DNA of 64,000 nt from Pelagerythrobacter marinus. GTDB lineage: Bacteria > Pseudomonadota > Alphaproteobacteria > Sphingomonadales > Sphingomonadaceae. A program made the translations under genes and the position numbers. Shown piece after piece: positions 8,924-18,317 of the stretch (its first letter is position 1; each line of letters opens with the position of its first letter). The notes under the pieces are model-generated. The model made no database searches, had not been told where the DNA came from, and saw only the letters and a program-made list of their open reading frames with translations. The DNA lies in the NCBI RefSeq assembly GCF_009827515.1, contig NZ_WTYO01000004.1, positions 268,888-332,887 on the forward strand, written 5' to 3'.

Positions 8924-9811
8924 ATGGCAGGACCGCCCCCCAAGCCCTGGCCGACCGGCCTGGCCGAGCAGCCCGAACCGCTGGTGCGCCGGGTGCTCGC
9001 CCCCAATCCCTCCCCCTATACCTATACCGGCACGCAGACCTACATCGTGGGCGACGCAGGCCGGGTCGCGGTGATCGACCCGGGCCCCGCGGACGAGGCG
9101 CATATCGCCGCCATTCGCGGCGCGCTGGGCACGGCGGAAGTCGTCGCCATCATGTGCACCCATACCCACCGCGACCATTCGCCGGGCGCGCGCCCGCTTG
9201 CCGCGGCGACCGGTGCGCCGGTGGTCGGCTGCGCCCCGCTCGCCTTCGACCGGGAGGTGCTGGACGCATGGGGGCCGCGCGCCGACGCCGCCTTCGACGA
9301 TGCCTATGCCCCCGACCGGGTGATGGAGGACGGCGAGGCGATGACCGGGCCGGGCTGGACCCTGCGCGCGGTCCATACCCCGGGCCACACGTCGAACCAC
9401 TTGTGCTTCGCGCTGGAGGAAACGGGCGCCCTGTTCACCGGCGACCACGTGATGGGCTGGTCCACCAGCGTCGTCGTCCCGCCCGATGGCGACATGGGCG
9501 AATACATGGCCAGCCTGGAGCGGCTGCACGAACGCGACGACCGCGTCTATTATCCCGCGCACGGCCCCGCGATCGAGAAGCCGCGCCAGCTCGTGCGCGG
9601 AATGATCGGCCATCGCCGCCAGCGCGAGAACCAGATCCTGCGCCTGCTGGGCGAAGGGCCGCTGGCCGCGGCCGACTTCGTGCCGCGGATGTACAAGGGC
9701 CTCGATCCGCGCCTGCACGGCGCGGCGGAGATGAGCGTGACGGCCCACCTGCTCGACCTGGAACGCCGCGGGCGCGTGGCCCGTTCGGGTGATCGATGGA
9801 AAACCGGATGA
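8924..9811 (+). CDS. MBL-fold metallohydrolase, LACTB2-like
   Basis: A 295-residue metallo-beta-lactamase-fold hydrolase with the dinuclear zinc motif THTHRDH (His80, His82, Asp84, His85). Later ligands appear in HTPGHTSNHLCF and FTGDHVMGW. A C-terminal winged-helix-like segment of about 60 residues (the stretch with QRENQILRLL) is typical of the LACTB2/RNase-Z-like subgroup, whose characterised members cleave RNA, so nuclease or hydroxyacyl-thioester hydrolase are both possible. The substrate is not predictable. The stop overlaps the start of the DUF4230 gene as ATGA, so the two are coupled. Confidence 0.85.
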   Translation: MAGPPPKPWPTGLAEQPEPLVRRVLAPNPSPYTYTGTQTYIVGDAGRVAVIDPGPADEAHIAAIRGALGTAEVVAIMCTHTHRDHSPGARPLAAATGAPVVGCAPLAFDREVLDAWGPRADAAFDDAYAPDRVMEDGEAMTGPGWTLRAVHTPGHTSNHLCFALEETGALFTGDHVMGWSTSVVVPPDGDMGEYMASLERLHERDDRVYYPAHGPAIEKPRQLVRGMIGHRRQRENQILRLLGEGPLAAADFVPRMYKGLDPRLHGAAEMSVTAHLLDLERRGRVARSGDRWKTG

Positions 9812-10515
9812 AGACCGACGAACGCGAACGCGAGCGCGGGAGCGCCACCCCCACCCCCGCCCCCGAGCTGCGCGAGGAACGCCCGCTCGCGCTGGTCCAG
9901 GCGGTGCCGTGGATGATCGTCATCGCGCTGCTCGCGCTCGCGGCCTGGCTCGGCTGGCGCGCGTTCTTCTACCAGGAAGAGGGCGACCCGGTCGGCAGCG
10001 CGATGCTGGCGTTCGAGAAGCAGAACTCGCTCATCGTCTTCTCTTCCCGTTTCGAAGTCGTCGCGGAGAGCGAGGATACGCGCGGCGTCCTGGGCGTGCC
10101 GGTGCTGCGATCGCGCCAGGCGATGATCATCCCGGCGACGGTCGAATACCGGGTGGACCTGTCGCAAGTCGATCGCGAGCGGATGGAATGGGATGCAGAG
10201 GCCCAGCGGCTGACCGTGCGCCTGCCCCCGCTGCGCACGAGCCGGCCCAACCTCGACGAAGCGCGCGCGCGTGTGTTCCAGGACGGCGTCTTCATCACCC
10301 GCGACGCCTCGCGCGATCTCAGCCGCAACAATTCCGAACAGGCCGAACGCAAGGCGGGCGAATTCGCCAGGAACCCCGAAGTGCTCGCGCTGGCGCGGAC
10401 CGCCGCGCGCGAGGCCGTGCGCCAGAACCTGGCCATCCCGCTGCAGGTCGCCGGCTACGAACGGGCCAGCGTCCGCGTCACGTTCGACGGCGAGGACGCG
10501 CCCCCCGCGCCCTAG
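9808..10515 (+). CDS. DUF4230 membrane-anchored protein
   Basis: A 235-residue protein with a charged cytoplasmic N-terminus, one transmembrane helix (VPWMIVIALLALAAWLGW) and an extracytoplasmic domain of the DUF4230 family (central EYRVDLSQVD and the C-terminal AREAVRQNLAIPL segment). The function of the family is unknown. The start at 9808 makes an ATGA overlap with the MBL hydrolase; an ATG four codons upstream (9796) is also possible. The coupling suggests an envelope-linked job shared with the hydrolase, but no motif supports a specific one. Confidence 0.78.
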   Translation: MKTDERERERGSATPTPAPELREERPLALVQAVPWMIVIALLALAAWLGWRAFFYQEEGDPVGSAMLAFEKQNSLIVFSSRFEVVAESEDTRGVLGVPVLRSRQAMIIPATVEYRVDLSQVDRERMEWDAEAQRLTVRLPPLRTSRPNLDEARARVFQDGVFITRDASRDLSRNNSEQAERKAGEFARNPEVLALARTAAREAVRQNLAIPLQVAGYERASVRVTFDGEDAPPAP

Positions 10516-10588
10516 CCCGCGGCACCCCGGCATAGCGGGCGCGGCGCGCGCGCGTCGCTGCGCTCAGGCACACCCCCCCGGCACGCCC

Positions 10589-12589
10589 TCAGGCCAGCCG
10601 CCGCGCATGGCGGAAATGGGCATAGCGGTTCAGCAGGTCGTGGATCAGCTGCGCCGCGGTATAGCCGGTCACGTCGTGGGTATGTTCGCCCTCGGAACTG
10701 TGGGCCATCGCGCGGTAATGCCGCCGTTCCTCCTCGTGCGCCTTGCGCGTTTCGGCCCAGACGAAACTGGGGGCGAGGAAGGCGCGGCTGCGTATCGTGT
10801 AGCGGAAGGCGCCCCGCTCCCCGTGCGGCACCGTCAATTCCAGCCGGTCGCCTTCCTGGACCAGTTCGGGCGCGAGCCCGCGCCGGCGCAGCTCGGTCGC
10901 GACCTCGTCGATCGCAGGGCGCGCGGTGTCGGCCAGGAAGTGCTCGATCTCGTCGCGGTGGAAGAAATGCGTGATCGAGGCGAGCCGCTGCTTCCAACTC
11001 AGTTCCGGGTCGGCCGGCGCGCTGATCGGCTGCGACAGGTCGGCGGCCGATCCCAGTTCCTCCATCTGCAGCGCGCGCAGCAGGCCGAAGCAGATGAACA
11101 CCATGATCACCGCGAAGGGCAAGGCGCTGGCAATGGCCGCGGTCTGCAGCGCCTCCAGCCCGCCCGCGACCAGCAGGACCGCGGCGATCCCGCCGGCGCT
11201 CGCGGCCCAGAAGATACGCTGCCACACCGGCGGGTTGTCCGCCCCGCCCGAGGTGATCATGTCGATCACCAGCGCGCCCGAGTCGGCCGATGTCACGAAG
11301 AAGGTGATGACCAGGAGCGTCGCGATCAGCGAGGTGATCGCCGAGAACGGCAGTTGGTTGAGCATTTCGAACAGCGCGATCGGCAGGTTGTCGGCCACCG
11401 TGTCGGCGATCGGCGCCACCCCGGTCATGTCGAGGTTGATCGCGGTATTGCCGAAGACCGTCATCCACAGGCAGGTGAACAGGACCGGCACCAGCAGGAC
11501 GCCGGCGACGAACTGGCGTATCGTCCGCCCGCGCGAAATGCGCGCGATGAACATGCCGACGAACGGCGACCAGGCGATCCACCAGCCCCAGTAGAACAGC
11601 GTCCAGTCGCCCAGCCACGGGTTCGGCTCGTAGGCGTACATGCGGAACGTGCGCTGGACGAAGGAGGAGAGGTAGGCCCCGATGTTCTGCATCAGCGCCT
11701 CCAGCAGGAACACGGTCGAACCGGCAAACAGGACGAACAGCAGCAGCAGGACGGCCAGCACGATGTTCATCTCGGAAAGGCGCTTGACCCCCCGGTCGAG
11801 GCCGAGGAAGACCGACATCGCGGCAAGGCCCGTGATCACCGCGATCAGGATCAGCTGGGTCGGCGTGCCGATCGGCAGCCCGAAGAGGTAGGCGAACCCG
11901 GCATTGACCTGGAGCACCCCGACCCCCAGCGATGTGGCGACGCCGAACATCGTGCCCAGCACGGCGAAAACGTCGACCGCGTGGCCGATGGGGCCGTGGA
12001 TGCGCCGCCCGATCAGCGGGAACAGCGCCGAGCGCACGGTCAGCGGCAGGCCGCGGCGGAACGAGAAATAGGCCAGCGCCAGCCCGACCACGACGTAGAT
12101 GCCCCAGGCGTGGAAGCCCCAGTGGAAGAACGTCAGCGCCATGGCCTGGCGCGCCGAGTCGATCGTCTGCCCCTCGCCCACCGGCGGGGCGGCATAGTGC
12201 TGGATCGGTTCCGCCACCCCGAAGAACACGAGGCCGATGCCCATTCCCGCGCTGAACAGCATCGCGAACCAGGACAGATAGCTGTATTCGGGCTCGCAAT
12301 CGTCGGGTCCCAGCCTGATGTCGCCGTAGCGGCTGACCATGAGGAACACCGCGAAGACGAGGAAGCCGGCCACCGCCGCGACGTAGAACCAGCCGAAGTC
12401 GACCACGATCAGCGCCTGGACCTGGCTGAACAGGGCGCCGGCCCGTTCCGAGAACAGCGCCCCGAACAGGGCGAAGGCCAGGATCAGCGCGGCCGAGGTG
12501 AAGAAGACCGGGGGATTGACCTTGATCCGCGCGCTCTGCTCTATCGCCGCCGCTTCCTTTAGGACTGGGTCGTTCACGCCTTTCTCCAT
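10589..12589 (-). CDS. BCCT-family (betaine/choline/carnitine) transporter
   Basis: A 666-residue secondary transporter for quaternary-ammonium compounds such as glycine betaine or choline, usually sodium- or proton-coupled. Twelve hydrophobic segments are visible. Family hallmarks include WFAMLFSAGMGIGLVFFGVA in TM3 (the Gly-rich substrate/Na region), ALTFFHWGFHAWGIY, and WGWWIAWSPFVGMFIARISRG in TM8. About 170 hydrophilic residues after the last helix form a long cytoplasmic tail, in other BCCTs linked to osmosensing. The ATG at 12589 follows an AGGTG site; the longer frame starts with implausible sequence. It is divergent from nadA. Confidence 0.9.
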   Translation of the reverse strand: MEKGVNDPVLKEAAAIEQSARIKVNPPVFFTSAALILAFALFGALFSERAGALFSQVQALIVVDFGWFYVAAVAGFLVFAVFLMVSRYGDIRLGPDDCEPEYSYLSWFAMLFSAGMGIGLVFFGVAEPIQHYAAPPVGEGQTIDSARQAMALTFFHWGFHAWGIYVVVGLALAYFSFRRGLPLTVRSALFPLIGRRIHGPIGHAVDVFAVLGTMFGVATSLGVGVLQVNAGFAYLFGLPIGTPTQLILIAVITGLAAMSVFLGLDRGVKRLSEMNIVLAVLLLLFVLFAGSTVFLLEALMQNIGAYLSSFVQRTFRMYAYEPNPWLGDWTLFYWGWWIAWSPFVGMFIARISRGRTIRQFVAGVLLVPVLFTCLWMTVFGNTAINLDMTGVAPIADTVADNLPIALFEMLNQLPFSAITSLIATLLVITFFVTSADSGALVIDMITSGGADNPPVWQRIFWAASAGGIAAVLLVAGGLEALQTAAIASALPFAVIMVFICFGLLRALQMEELGSAADLSQPISAPADPELSWKQRLASITHFFHRDEIEHFLADTARPAIDEVATELRRRGLAPELVQEGDRLELTVPHGERGAFRYTIRSRAFLAPSFVWAETRKAHEEERRHYRAMAHSSEGEHTHDVTGYTAAQLIHDLLNRYAHFRHARRLA

Positions 12590-12715
12590 CTCGTTCACCT
12601 GCACGGGGAAGGTTCTGCACGGCCGCGGGCGGATAGCGGGGCCACGCGATGTCGAAGAATAACTCCGCGACAATCGCCCGAACGCTTCCTATATCGCCCG
12701 GCATAGGAGACCGGC

Positions 12716-13702
12716 ATGTCGTTTGAAAACAATATCCCCTCCGGCACCGACCTGCTTGCAGAGATCGATCGCCTGCGCAAGGAGCGCAACGCGATCATCC
12801 TGGCGCACTATTACCAGAAGCCGGAGATCCAGGACCTGGCCGATTTCGTCGGCGATTCGCTGGAACTGAGCCGCAAGGCGGCCGAGACCGACGCCGACGT
12901 GATCGCGTTCTGCGGGGTCAAGTTCATGGCCGATACGGCCAAGATCCTCAGCCCCGAGAAGATCGTCGTCCTGCCCGATCTCGACGCGGGCTGCTCGCTG
13001 GAGGATTCCTGCCCGCCGGACAAGTTCGCCGCCTTCCGCGAGGCGCATCCCGATCACATCGCGCTGACCTACATCAACTGCTCGACCGAGGTTAAGGCGC
13101 TGTCGGACGTGATCGTCACCAGTTCCTCTGCCGAGACGATCATCAGCCAGATTCCCGAGGACCAGCCGATCATCTTCGGCCCCGACCGGCACCTGGGCGG
13201 CTATCTCAGCCGAAAGTTCAACCGCGACATGCTGCTCTGGCCCGGCGTGTGCATCGTGCACGAGGCCTTCAGCGAGACCGAGCTGCTGAAGCTGAAGGAA
13301 CAGCATCCCGGCGCCCCGATCGCCGCGCACCCGGAATGCCCGCCGACGATCATCGACCATGCCGACTACGTCGGTTCGACCAGCGGCATCCTGCAGTTCG
13401 CGCGCACGTTCGAAGGCGACACGCTGATCGTGGCGACCGAACCGCACATCATCCACCAGATGGAAAAGGCCCTGCCCGAAAAGAACTTCATCGGCGCGCC
13501 GGGGGCGGACGGCAACTGTTCGTGCAACATCTGCCCCTACATGGCGCTGAACACGCTGGAGAAGCTCTACGCCTGCCTGCGCGATCTCGAACCGCGAATC
13601 GAGATCGAGGAAGGCCTGCGGCTGAAGGCCAAGCAGAGCCTCGACCGGATGCTGGAAATGGCCAGCGGCACGATCGGCAAGGGCGACCTGGGCAAAGTCT
13701 GA
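12716..13702 (+). CDS. nadA: Quinolinate synthase NadA
   Basis: Condenses iminoaspartate with dihydroxyacetone phosphate to quinolinate in NAD synthesis, using an oxygen-sensitive 4Fe-4S cluster. The substrate motif LAHYYQ is at 29-34. The three cluster cysteines correspond to Cys93 (AGCS), Cys208 (HPECP) and Cys273 (CNICPYM), all present. Length 328 is typical. A good ribosome-binding site (TAGGAGA) precedes the ATG by six bases. nadB and nadC are not adjacent. Confidence 0.96.
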   Translation: MSFENNIPSGTDLLAEIDRLRKERNAIILAHYYQKPEIQDLADFVGDSLELSRKAAETDADVIAFCGVKFMADTAKILSPEKIVVLPDLDAGCSLEDSCPPDKFAAFREAHPDHIALTYINCSTEVKALSDVIVTSSSAETIISQIPEDQPIIFGPDRHLGGYLSRKFNRDMLLWPGVCIVHEAFSETELLKLKEQHPGAPIAAHPECPPTIIDHADYVGSTSGILQFARTFEGDTLIVATEPHIIHQMEKALPEKNFIGAPGADGNCSCNICPYMALNTLEKLYACLRDLEPRIEIEEGLRLKAKQSLDRMLEMASGTIGKGDLGKV

Positions 13703-13760
13703 GCGGCAGCCGGCCGGCGCGCGCCATGCAACCGATCCCCCTTCCCGGCGTTGACCGGCC

Positions 13761-15080
13761 ATGAGGGTGGATATTCGCTGGCTGCTGGCGCGGCTCAACG
13801 CCAATTACTGGTTCTATCCGGCGCTGTTCGCGCTGGGGGCCGTCCTGCTCGCCTTCGGGCTCATCCAGGCGGACCGGATGGGGGCGGCCGAATGGCTCAA
13901 CCGGGTGGAGGCGATCGTCCCGGCGCGGCCCGACGGGGCGGCCAACATGCTGACGGTGATCGCCGGCTCGATGATCGGCGTGGCATCGACCGTCTTCTCG
14001 ATCACGATCGCCGCGGTCGCCTATGCCAGCGGCACCTATGGCCCGCGCCTCCTGACCAATTTCATGGAGGACAAGGGCAACCAGCTCTCGCTGGCGACCT
14101 TCATCGGCACCTTCGTCTACGCGATCACGGTCCTGCGCTCGGTCCGGCTGGACGAGGAACCGCCTGCGGGCACCGACGACGCGATCGCCACCGCCCTGCC
14201 CGGCTTCGTGCCCCAGCTCTCGCTGCTGGTCGCCTATTTCCTGATGGCGCTGTCGATCGCGGTGCTGGTCTATTTCCTCAACCACGTTCCTTCCTCGATC
14301 CGCATCAATTCGGTGCTGGAAGGGATCGGCCGGCGGCTGCTGGGCGATATCGACGAGAACTATCCGCAGGATCACCGCGGCGGTGAAAGCCCCCCGGCCC
14401 CGCAGGGCAGCCCGCTGGCCGCGCAGGCCACCGGCTATGTCCAGCTGATCGAGTTCGACGACCTCGAAGAGGTCGCGCGCGAGGCCGATTGCCGCCTCGC
14501 GCTGGACGTGCGCACCGGCGATTTCGTCCACCCGGGGATGCCGCTGGTCCGCATCTGCGAAGGCGAGATGGACGAACGGCAGGAAAAGCGGCTGCGCGGG
14601 GCCTTCACGCTCGGCTCCACCCGCACGCCGACGCAGGACCCGCGCTTCCTGCTCGACGAACTGGTGGAGATCGGCCTGCGGGCGCTGTCGCCGGGGATCA
14701 ACGATCCCTTCACCGCGATCACCGCGATCCACTGGCTCGGCGCGGCCATCGCCGATCTCGGTCTGCGCGACCTCGAGCGGCGGCGGGAGGACCATCCCGA
14801 CGGAAACCGGGTCACCCCCCTGCCCGAGACGTTCGGCCAGTTCATCGAGCGCAGCTTCGACGCGATCCGCGGCGGCGTGGCTGCCAGCCCGGTCGCGGCG
14901 CTGGTCATGTTCGACGCGCTGCGCGACGCCGCGATCCCGCTGCCCGACCGCCGGCGCAAGGACATGCTGCGCGAACAGGGCCGGATGCTGTACGAACAGG
15001 CGTGCAACCGGCTCGACGGGCCCGACCTGCACAGGGTGGAGGAACGCTATACCGCCTTCCGCCGCGATTTCGCCGGCTGA
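13761..15080 (+). CDS. DUF2254 multi-pass membrane protein
   Basis: A 439-residue predicted membrane protein. Four hydrophobic segments fall in the first 180 residues (including YPALFALGAVLLAFGLI, LTVIAGSMIGVASTVFSITI and VPQLSLLVAYFLMALSIAVL). A large soluble C-terminal part follows that contains SPGINDPFTAITAIHWLG, a conserved DUF2254 stretch. Function is unknown; its charged-pore-like layout has led to guesses of a channel, without evidence here. It follows nadA by 58 bases on the same strand, and co-transcription is possible. Confidence 0.8.
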   Translation: MRVDIRWLLARLNANYWFYPALFALGAVLLAFGLIQADRMGAAEWLNRVEAIVPARPDGAANMLTVIAGSMIGVASTVFSITIAAVAYASGTYGPRLLTNFMEDKGNQLSLATFIGTFVYAITVLRSVRLDEEPPAGTDDAIATALPGFVPQLSLLVAYFLMALSIAVLVYFLNHVPSSIRINSVLEGIGRRLLGDIDENYPQDHRGGESPPAPQGSPLAAQATGYVQLIEFDDLEEVAREADCRLALDVRTGDFVHPGMPLVRICEGEMDERQEKRLRGAFTLGSTRTPTQDPRFLLDELVEIGLRALSPGINDPFTAITAIHWLGAAIADLGLRDLERRREDHPDGNRVTPLPETFGQFIERSFDAIRGGVAASPVAALVMFDALRDAAIPLPDRRRKDMLREQGRMLYEQACNRLDGPDLHRVEERYTAFRRDFAG

Positions 15081-15086
15081 CCGGCG

Positions 15087-16007
15087 TTACCTGGTGCGGA
15101 TCGCGCCGGTCACCCGCGGTTCGGCCATCTTGGCGAGCAGGAGCGCGCAGGCGACGAGGACCATCCCGGCCATGTCCGGCAGGCCCAGCACCTCGTCGAA
15201 GGCGAGCCAGCCGACCAGCGCGGCCACGGCCGGCTGGGTCAGCAGGGCCACCCCGATCACCAGCGGCGGGAAATGGCGCAGCGAAAAGACCAGCAGCCCC
15301 TGCCCGATCAGCTGGCTCGATATCGCCAGCGCGACCACCGGCCCCCACCCGGCCTCCCCCGGCCAGACCGGCTCGCCCATGAGCAGCGCGAAAGCCAGCA
15401 GGACGGGCGCCGAAACGAGGGCGACGAGCAGGAGCACGCTCCACTGCCCCAGCGTCGCCCGCGCGCGCTGCGCGGGGAGGAGGTAGAAGGCATAGAAAAC
15501 GCCGGCCAGCAGGCACAGAAGGTCGCCGACCAGCGTGGCCGTCGATATCTCGAGGCTGCGCCCCATCAGGATCGCCGCCCCGCCCAGCGCGGCCGACAGC
15601 GCCAGCCATTCGCGGCCCCGGGGCGCGCGGCGAAGCGCGAGCAACCCCCAGATCATCAGGATCACGCTGCCCGCGTTGCCGAACAGGGTCGCATTGGCAA
15701 GCCGCGTGCGCTCGATCCCGATGTGCCAGCTGGCAAGATCGAAGGCGAAGAACAGGCCGGCGGCGATAACCAGCAGCGCGCTCTTGCGGTCGAGCGGCCC
15801 GGGGGTGCGCCCGTGCCACGCCAGTATGGCGAGCAGCGGCAGCGGCAGGACCATGCGCCAGAAGCCGGCCGCGACCGGGCCGGTGTCGGCCAGCCGCACG
15901 AGCCACGGCCCCAGCGCCAGCACGAAGTTCCCCGCCATCAGCGCGGCGAAGTGCCAGGCCCTGGCCTGAAAGTTTTTCTCTGCCACCGATTCGGTTGTCA
16001 CCGCCAT
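15087..16007 (-). CDS. DMT-family transporter (two EamA domains)
   Basis: A 306-residue inner-membrane carrier with ten predicted helices arranged as two EamA repeats; the second begins at about residue 150. FAFDLASWHIGIERTRLANA in the first repeat and GQGLLVFSLRHFPPLVIGVALLTQPAVAAL in the second (quoted only in part as family-typical) place it in the drug/metabolite transporter superfamily. The substrate is unknown; members export amino acids, purines or drugs. It converges with the DUF2254 gene six bases away and is divergent from the Old Yellow Enzyme gene. Confidence 0.86.
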   Translation of the reverse strand: MAVTTESVAEKNFQARAWHFAALMAGNFVLALGPWLVRLADTGPVAAGFWRMVLPLPLLAILAWHGRTPGPLDRKSALLVIAAGLFFAFDLASWHIGIERTRLANATLFGNAGSVILMIWGLLALRRAPRGREWLALSAALGGAAILMGRSLEISTATLVGDLLCLLAGVFYAFYLLPAQRARATLGQWSVLLLVALVSAPVLLAFALLMGEPVWPGEAGWGPVVALAISSQLIGQGLLVFSLRHFPPLVIGVALLTQPAVAALVGWLAFDEVLGLPDMAGMVLVACALLLAKMAEPRVTGAIRTR

Positions 16008-16059
16008 GGGCCGCCCCTAGCTCCAATCGCTCCAAGCCACAGCAAAAAGGCTACCCCAG

Positions 16060-17166
16060 ATGCACGAAAACCTGTTCGAACCGCTGACGATGGGCGCCAT
16101 CGAGACGCGCAACCGGATCCACATGGCCCCGCTCACCCGCGCGCGGGCCGACATTCCCAGCCTCGTGCCGAACGAGATGATGGTGACTTACTACCGCCAG
16201 CGCGCGAGCGCCGGGCTGATCATCAGCGAGGCGACCGGCATCAGCGTCGAAGGGGCCGGCTGGCCCGCCGCGCCCGGGATCTGGAGCCGGGAACAAGTCG
16301 AAGGCTGGAAGGCCGTGACCCGCGCGGTGCACGAGGAAGGCGGGCAGATCGTCCTCCAGCTCTGGCACATGGGACGGCTGGTCCACCCCGACTTCCTCGG
16401 CGGCGAGGCCCCGGTCTCGGCCAGCGCGACCACGGCCCCGGGCCACGCCCATACCTACGAAGGGCGCAAGGATTACGAGCCCGCCCGCGCGCTGTCGGTC
16501 GAGGAGATCGCCCGCGTGGTGGAGGATTATCGCAAGGCCGCGCAGAACGCGAAGGAAGCCGGGTTCGACGGGGTCCAGCTCCACGGCGCCAATGGCTACC
16601 TGGTGGACCAGTTCCTGCGCGACGGGACCAACCACCGCGACGACGAATACGGCGGCCCGCCCGAGAACCGCGTCCGTTTCCTGCGCGAAGTGCTGACCGC
16701 GCTGGTCGACGTCTGGGGCCCGGAACGCGTCGGCCTGCGCCTCAGCCCCAACGGCGAAACGCAGGGCTGCGACGACAGCGACCCGGCGGCGACGTTCGGC
16801 GCCGCGGCCGAAGTCGCCCAGGCGCTGGGCATTGCCTTCCTCGAACTGCGCCAGCCGGGGCCCGAGGGCACTTTCGGCAGCACCGAGGTGCCGCAGCAGG
16901 ACGCGCTGATCCGCCGGATCTACAAGGGGCCGCTGATCCTCAATTCGGACTATACGCCCGAAGAGGCGGCGCGCGATGTCGCCAGCGGGCGGTGCGACGC
17001 GGTCAGCTTCGGCCGGCCGTTCATTTCCAACCCCGACCTTCCCGCCCGCATCGCGCGCGGCGCCGAACTGGCGCCCAACGTCAACGTGCCGCACAGCTGG
17101 TACGGGCGCGGTCCCGAAGGCTATATCGACTATCCCGCCCTCGAAGAGGCAAGCATCGACGCCTGA
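16060..17166 (+). CDS. Old Yellow Enzyme alkene reductase (NADH:flavin oxidoreductase)
   Basis: FMN-dependent ene-reductase of the NemA/xenobiotic-reductase class, reducing activated C=C bonds or nitro groups with NAD(P)H. The 368-residue TIM barrel shows APLTRARA near the N-terminus, QLWHMGR, the active-site pair in QLHGANGYLVDQFLRDGTN (HGAN plus catalytic Tyr), and the FMN-phosphate segment VSFGRPFISNPDL. Length and motifs are complete. The physiological substrate is unknown. It is divergent from the DMT transporter, and the two may share regulation, but no operator was seen. Confidence 0.92.
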   Translation: MHENLFEPLTMGAIETRNRIHMAPLTRARADIPSLVPNEMMVTYYRQRASAGLIISEATGISVEGAGWPAAPGIWSREQVEGWKAVTRAVHEEGGQIVLQLWHMGRLVHPDFLGGEAPVSASATTAPGHAHTYEGRKDYEPARALSVEEIARVVEDYRKAAQNAKEAGFDGVQLHGANGYLVDQFLRDGTNHRDDEYGGPPENRVRFLREVLTALVDVWGPERVGLRLSPNGETQGCDDSDPAATFGAAAEVAQALGIAFLELRQPGPEGTFGSTEVPQQDALIRRIYKGPLILNSDYTPEEAARDVASGRCDAVSFGRPFISNPDLPARIARGAELAPNVNVPHSWYGRGPEGYIDYPALEEASIDA

Positions 17167-17168
17167 GG

Positions 17169-17582
17169 TCAGTCCGGCCCGTCGCCGGCCTCGCCGGTGG
17201 TGGGCGACGCGGCGGGCGGAGTTTCGTCGCCGCCCGCCTCGCCCGCTTCCGCATCGCCGGCCGGGGCCTCCCGCGCGGCGGGCCCGGCCGGGGCGGCGGC
17301 GGTTGCCGCCTGCCCTGCGCCGGCGCTTCCCCCGCGCTCTTCCAGCGGCGGCGACTGCGAACGGACCGTGTCGAGCGGCAGCATCTCGTCGCTGATCGTG
17401 CCGCCCAGCACTTCCCCGCGCGCGGCATCGCTCTCGGCCTCGCCCGCCGGTTCCCCGCCGCAGGCGGCCAGCGCGATTGCCAGCGCGCCGGCCAGCGCCG
17501 GGCCCCGAGCCTGGCCTTTCACCCGTACCGCAAGTGCGCCCCGCCGCGCCGTGATCTTCATGTTCGCGTCCTTCCGCTTCAT
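17169..17582 (-). CDS. Small lipoprotein of unknown function, coupled to lipB
   Basis: A 137-residue predicted lipoprotein with an Arg-rich N-terminus, hydrophobic segment [12 protein letters not shown] and lipobox Cys41. After the Cys, a short motif [16 protein letters not shown] stands out from an otherwise low-complexity Ala/Gly/Glu/Pro tail and looks like the only constrained part. The ATG at 17582 overlaps the lipB stop (ATGA); an in-frame ATG at 17561 is an alternative start. No function can be assigned. It converges with the Old Yellow Enzyme gene two bases away. Confidence 0.62.
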   Translation of the reverse strand: MKRKDANMKITARRGALAVRVKGQARGPALAGALAIALAACGGEPAGEAESDAARGEVLGGTISDEMLPLDTVRSQSPPLEERGGSAGAGQAATAAAPAGPAAREAPAGDAEAGEAGGDETPPAASPTTGEAGDGPD

Positions 17583-18250
17583 CGCTTCGCTTTGCAGGCG
17601 CGCGACAGGCCATCGAGAAAGCCCTCCGCGCGCCGTTCCAGCGCCTCGTCCCATTCGGCCGGCGCCACCGCGACGCCGAGCCGGTCGAGGCTCGTCACCC
17701 CATATTCGGAAATCCCGCAGGGAACGATCCCTGCAAAATGCGACAGGTCGGGCGCGAGGTTGACCGCGAAGCCGTGCATCGTCACCCAGCGGCGCACCCG
17801 CACGCCGATCGCGCCGATCTTCGCCTCGGTCCCGTCGATATCGCGCGTCCAGATGCCGATGCGGCCTTCCGCGCGCCAGGCCTCGACCCCGAAATCGGCC
17901 AGGGTGTCGATCACCCACCCCTCGATCGCATGGACGAAACAGCGCACGTCCCTGCCCCGCCGGTTGAGATCGAGCAGGACGTAGCCGATCCGCTGGCCCG
18001 GGCCGTGATAGGTGTAGCGCCCGCCGCGCCCCGTTTCGACCACTTCGAACCGGGGGTCGAGCATCTCGGCCGGGGCGGCGCTCGTCCCCGCCGTATAGAC
18101 CGGCGGATGTTCGAGCGACCAGACGAGTTCGCGCGCCTCGCCCGCGGCAATGGCCCGGTTGCGCGCCTCCATCTCGGCCAGCGCGGCGCGATAGGGGACC
18201 TGCCCCCCTTCGCGGCGCCATTCGATATCGTGGTCCAGATTTCCCGACAT
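17579..18250 (-). CDS. lipB: Octanoyl-(acyl-carrier-protein) transferase LipB
   Basis: Transfers octanoate from ACP to lipoyl domains, the first step of endogenous lipoate synthesis. At 223 residues from the chosen ATG it shows the [12 protein letters not shown] loop (75-86), Lys144 in [11 protein letters not shown], and the catalytic Cys178 in [14 protein letters not shown]. These form the Cys/Lys dyad. A longer frame reaching 18421 runs into non-conserved sequence. lipA is not in the window. The downstream lipoprotein gene is translationally coupled. Confidence 0.94.
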   Translation of the reverse strand: MSGNLDHDIEWRREGGQVPYRAALAEMEARNRAIAAGEARELVWSLEHPPVYTAGTSAAPAEMLDPRFEVVETGRGGRYTYHGPGQRIGYVLLDLNRRGRDVRCFVHAIEGWVIDTLADFGVEAWRAEGRIGIWTRDIDGTEAKIGAIGVRVRRWVTMHGFAVNLAPDLSHFAGIVPCGISEYGVTSLDRLGVAVAPAEWDEALERRAEGFLDGLSRACKAKR

Positions 18251-18317
18251 TGCCGATTGCGTGGCGCGCCTTGCCGGGCTTATCAAGGGGGCAGCGTAAA
18301 ACGAGAGGGGCAGATCA

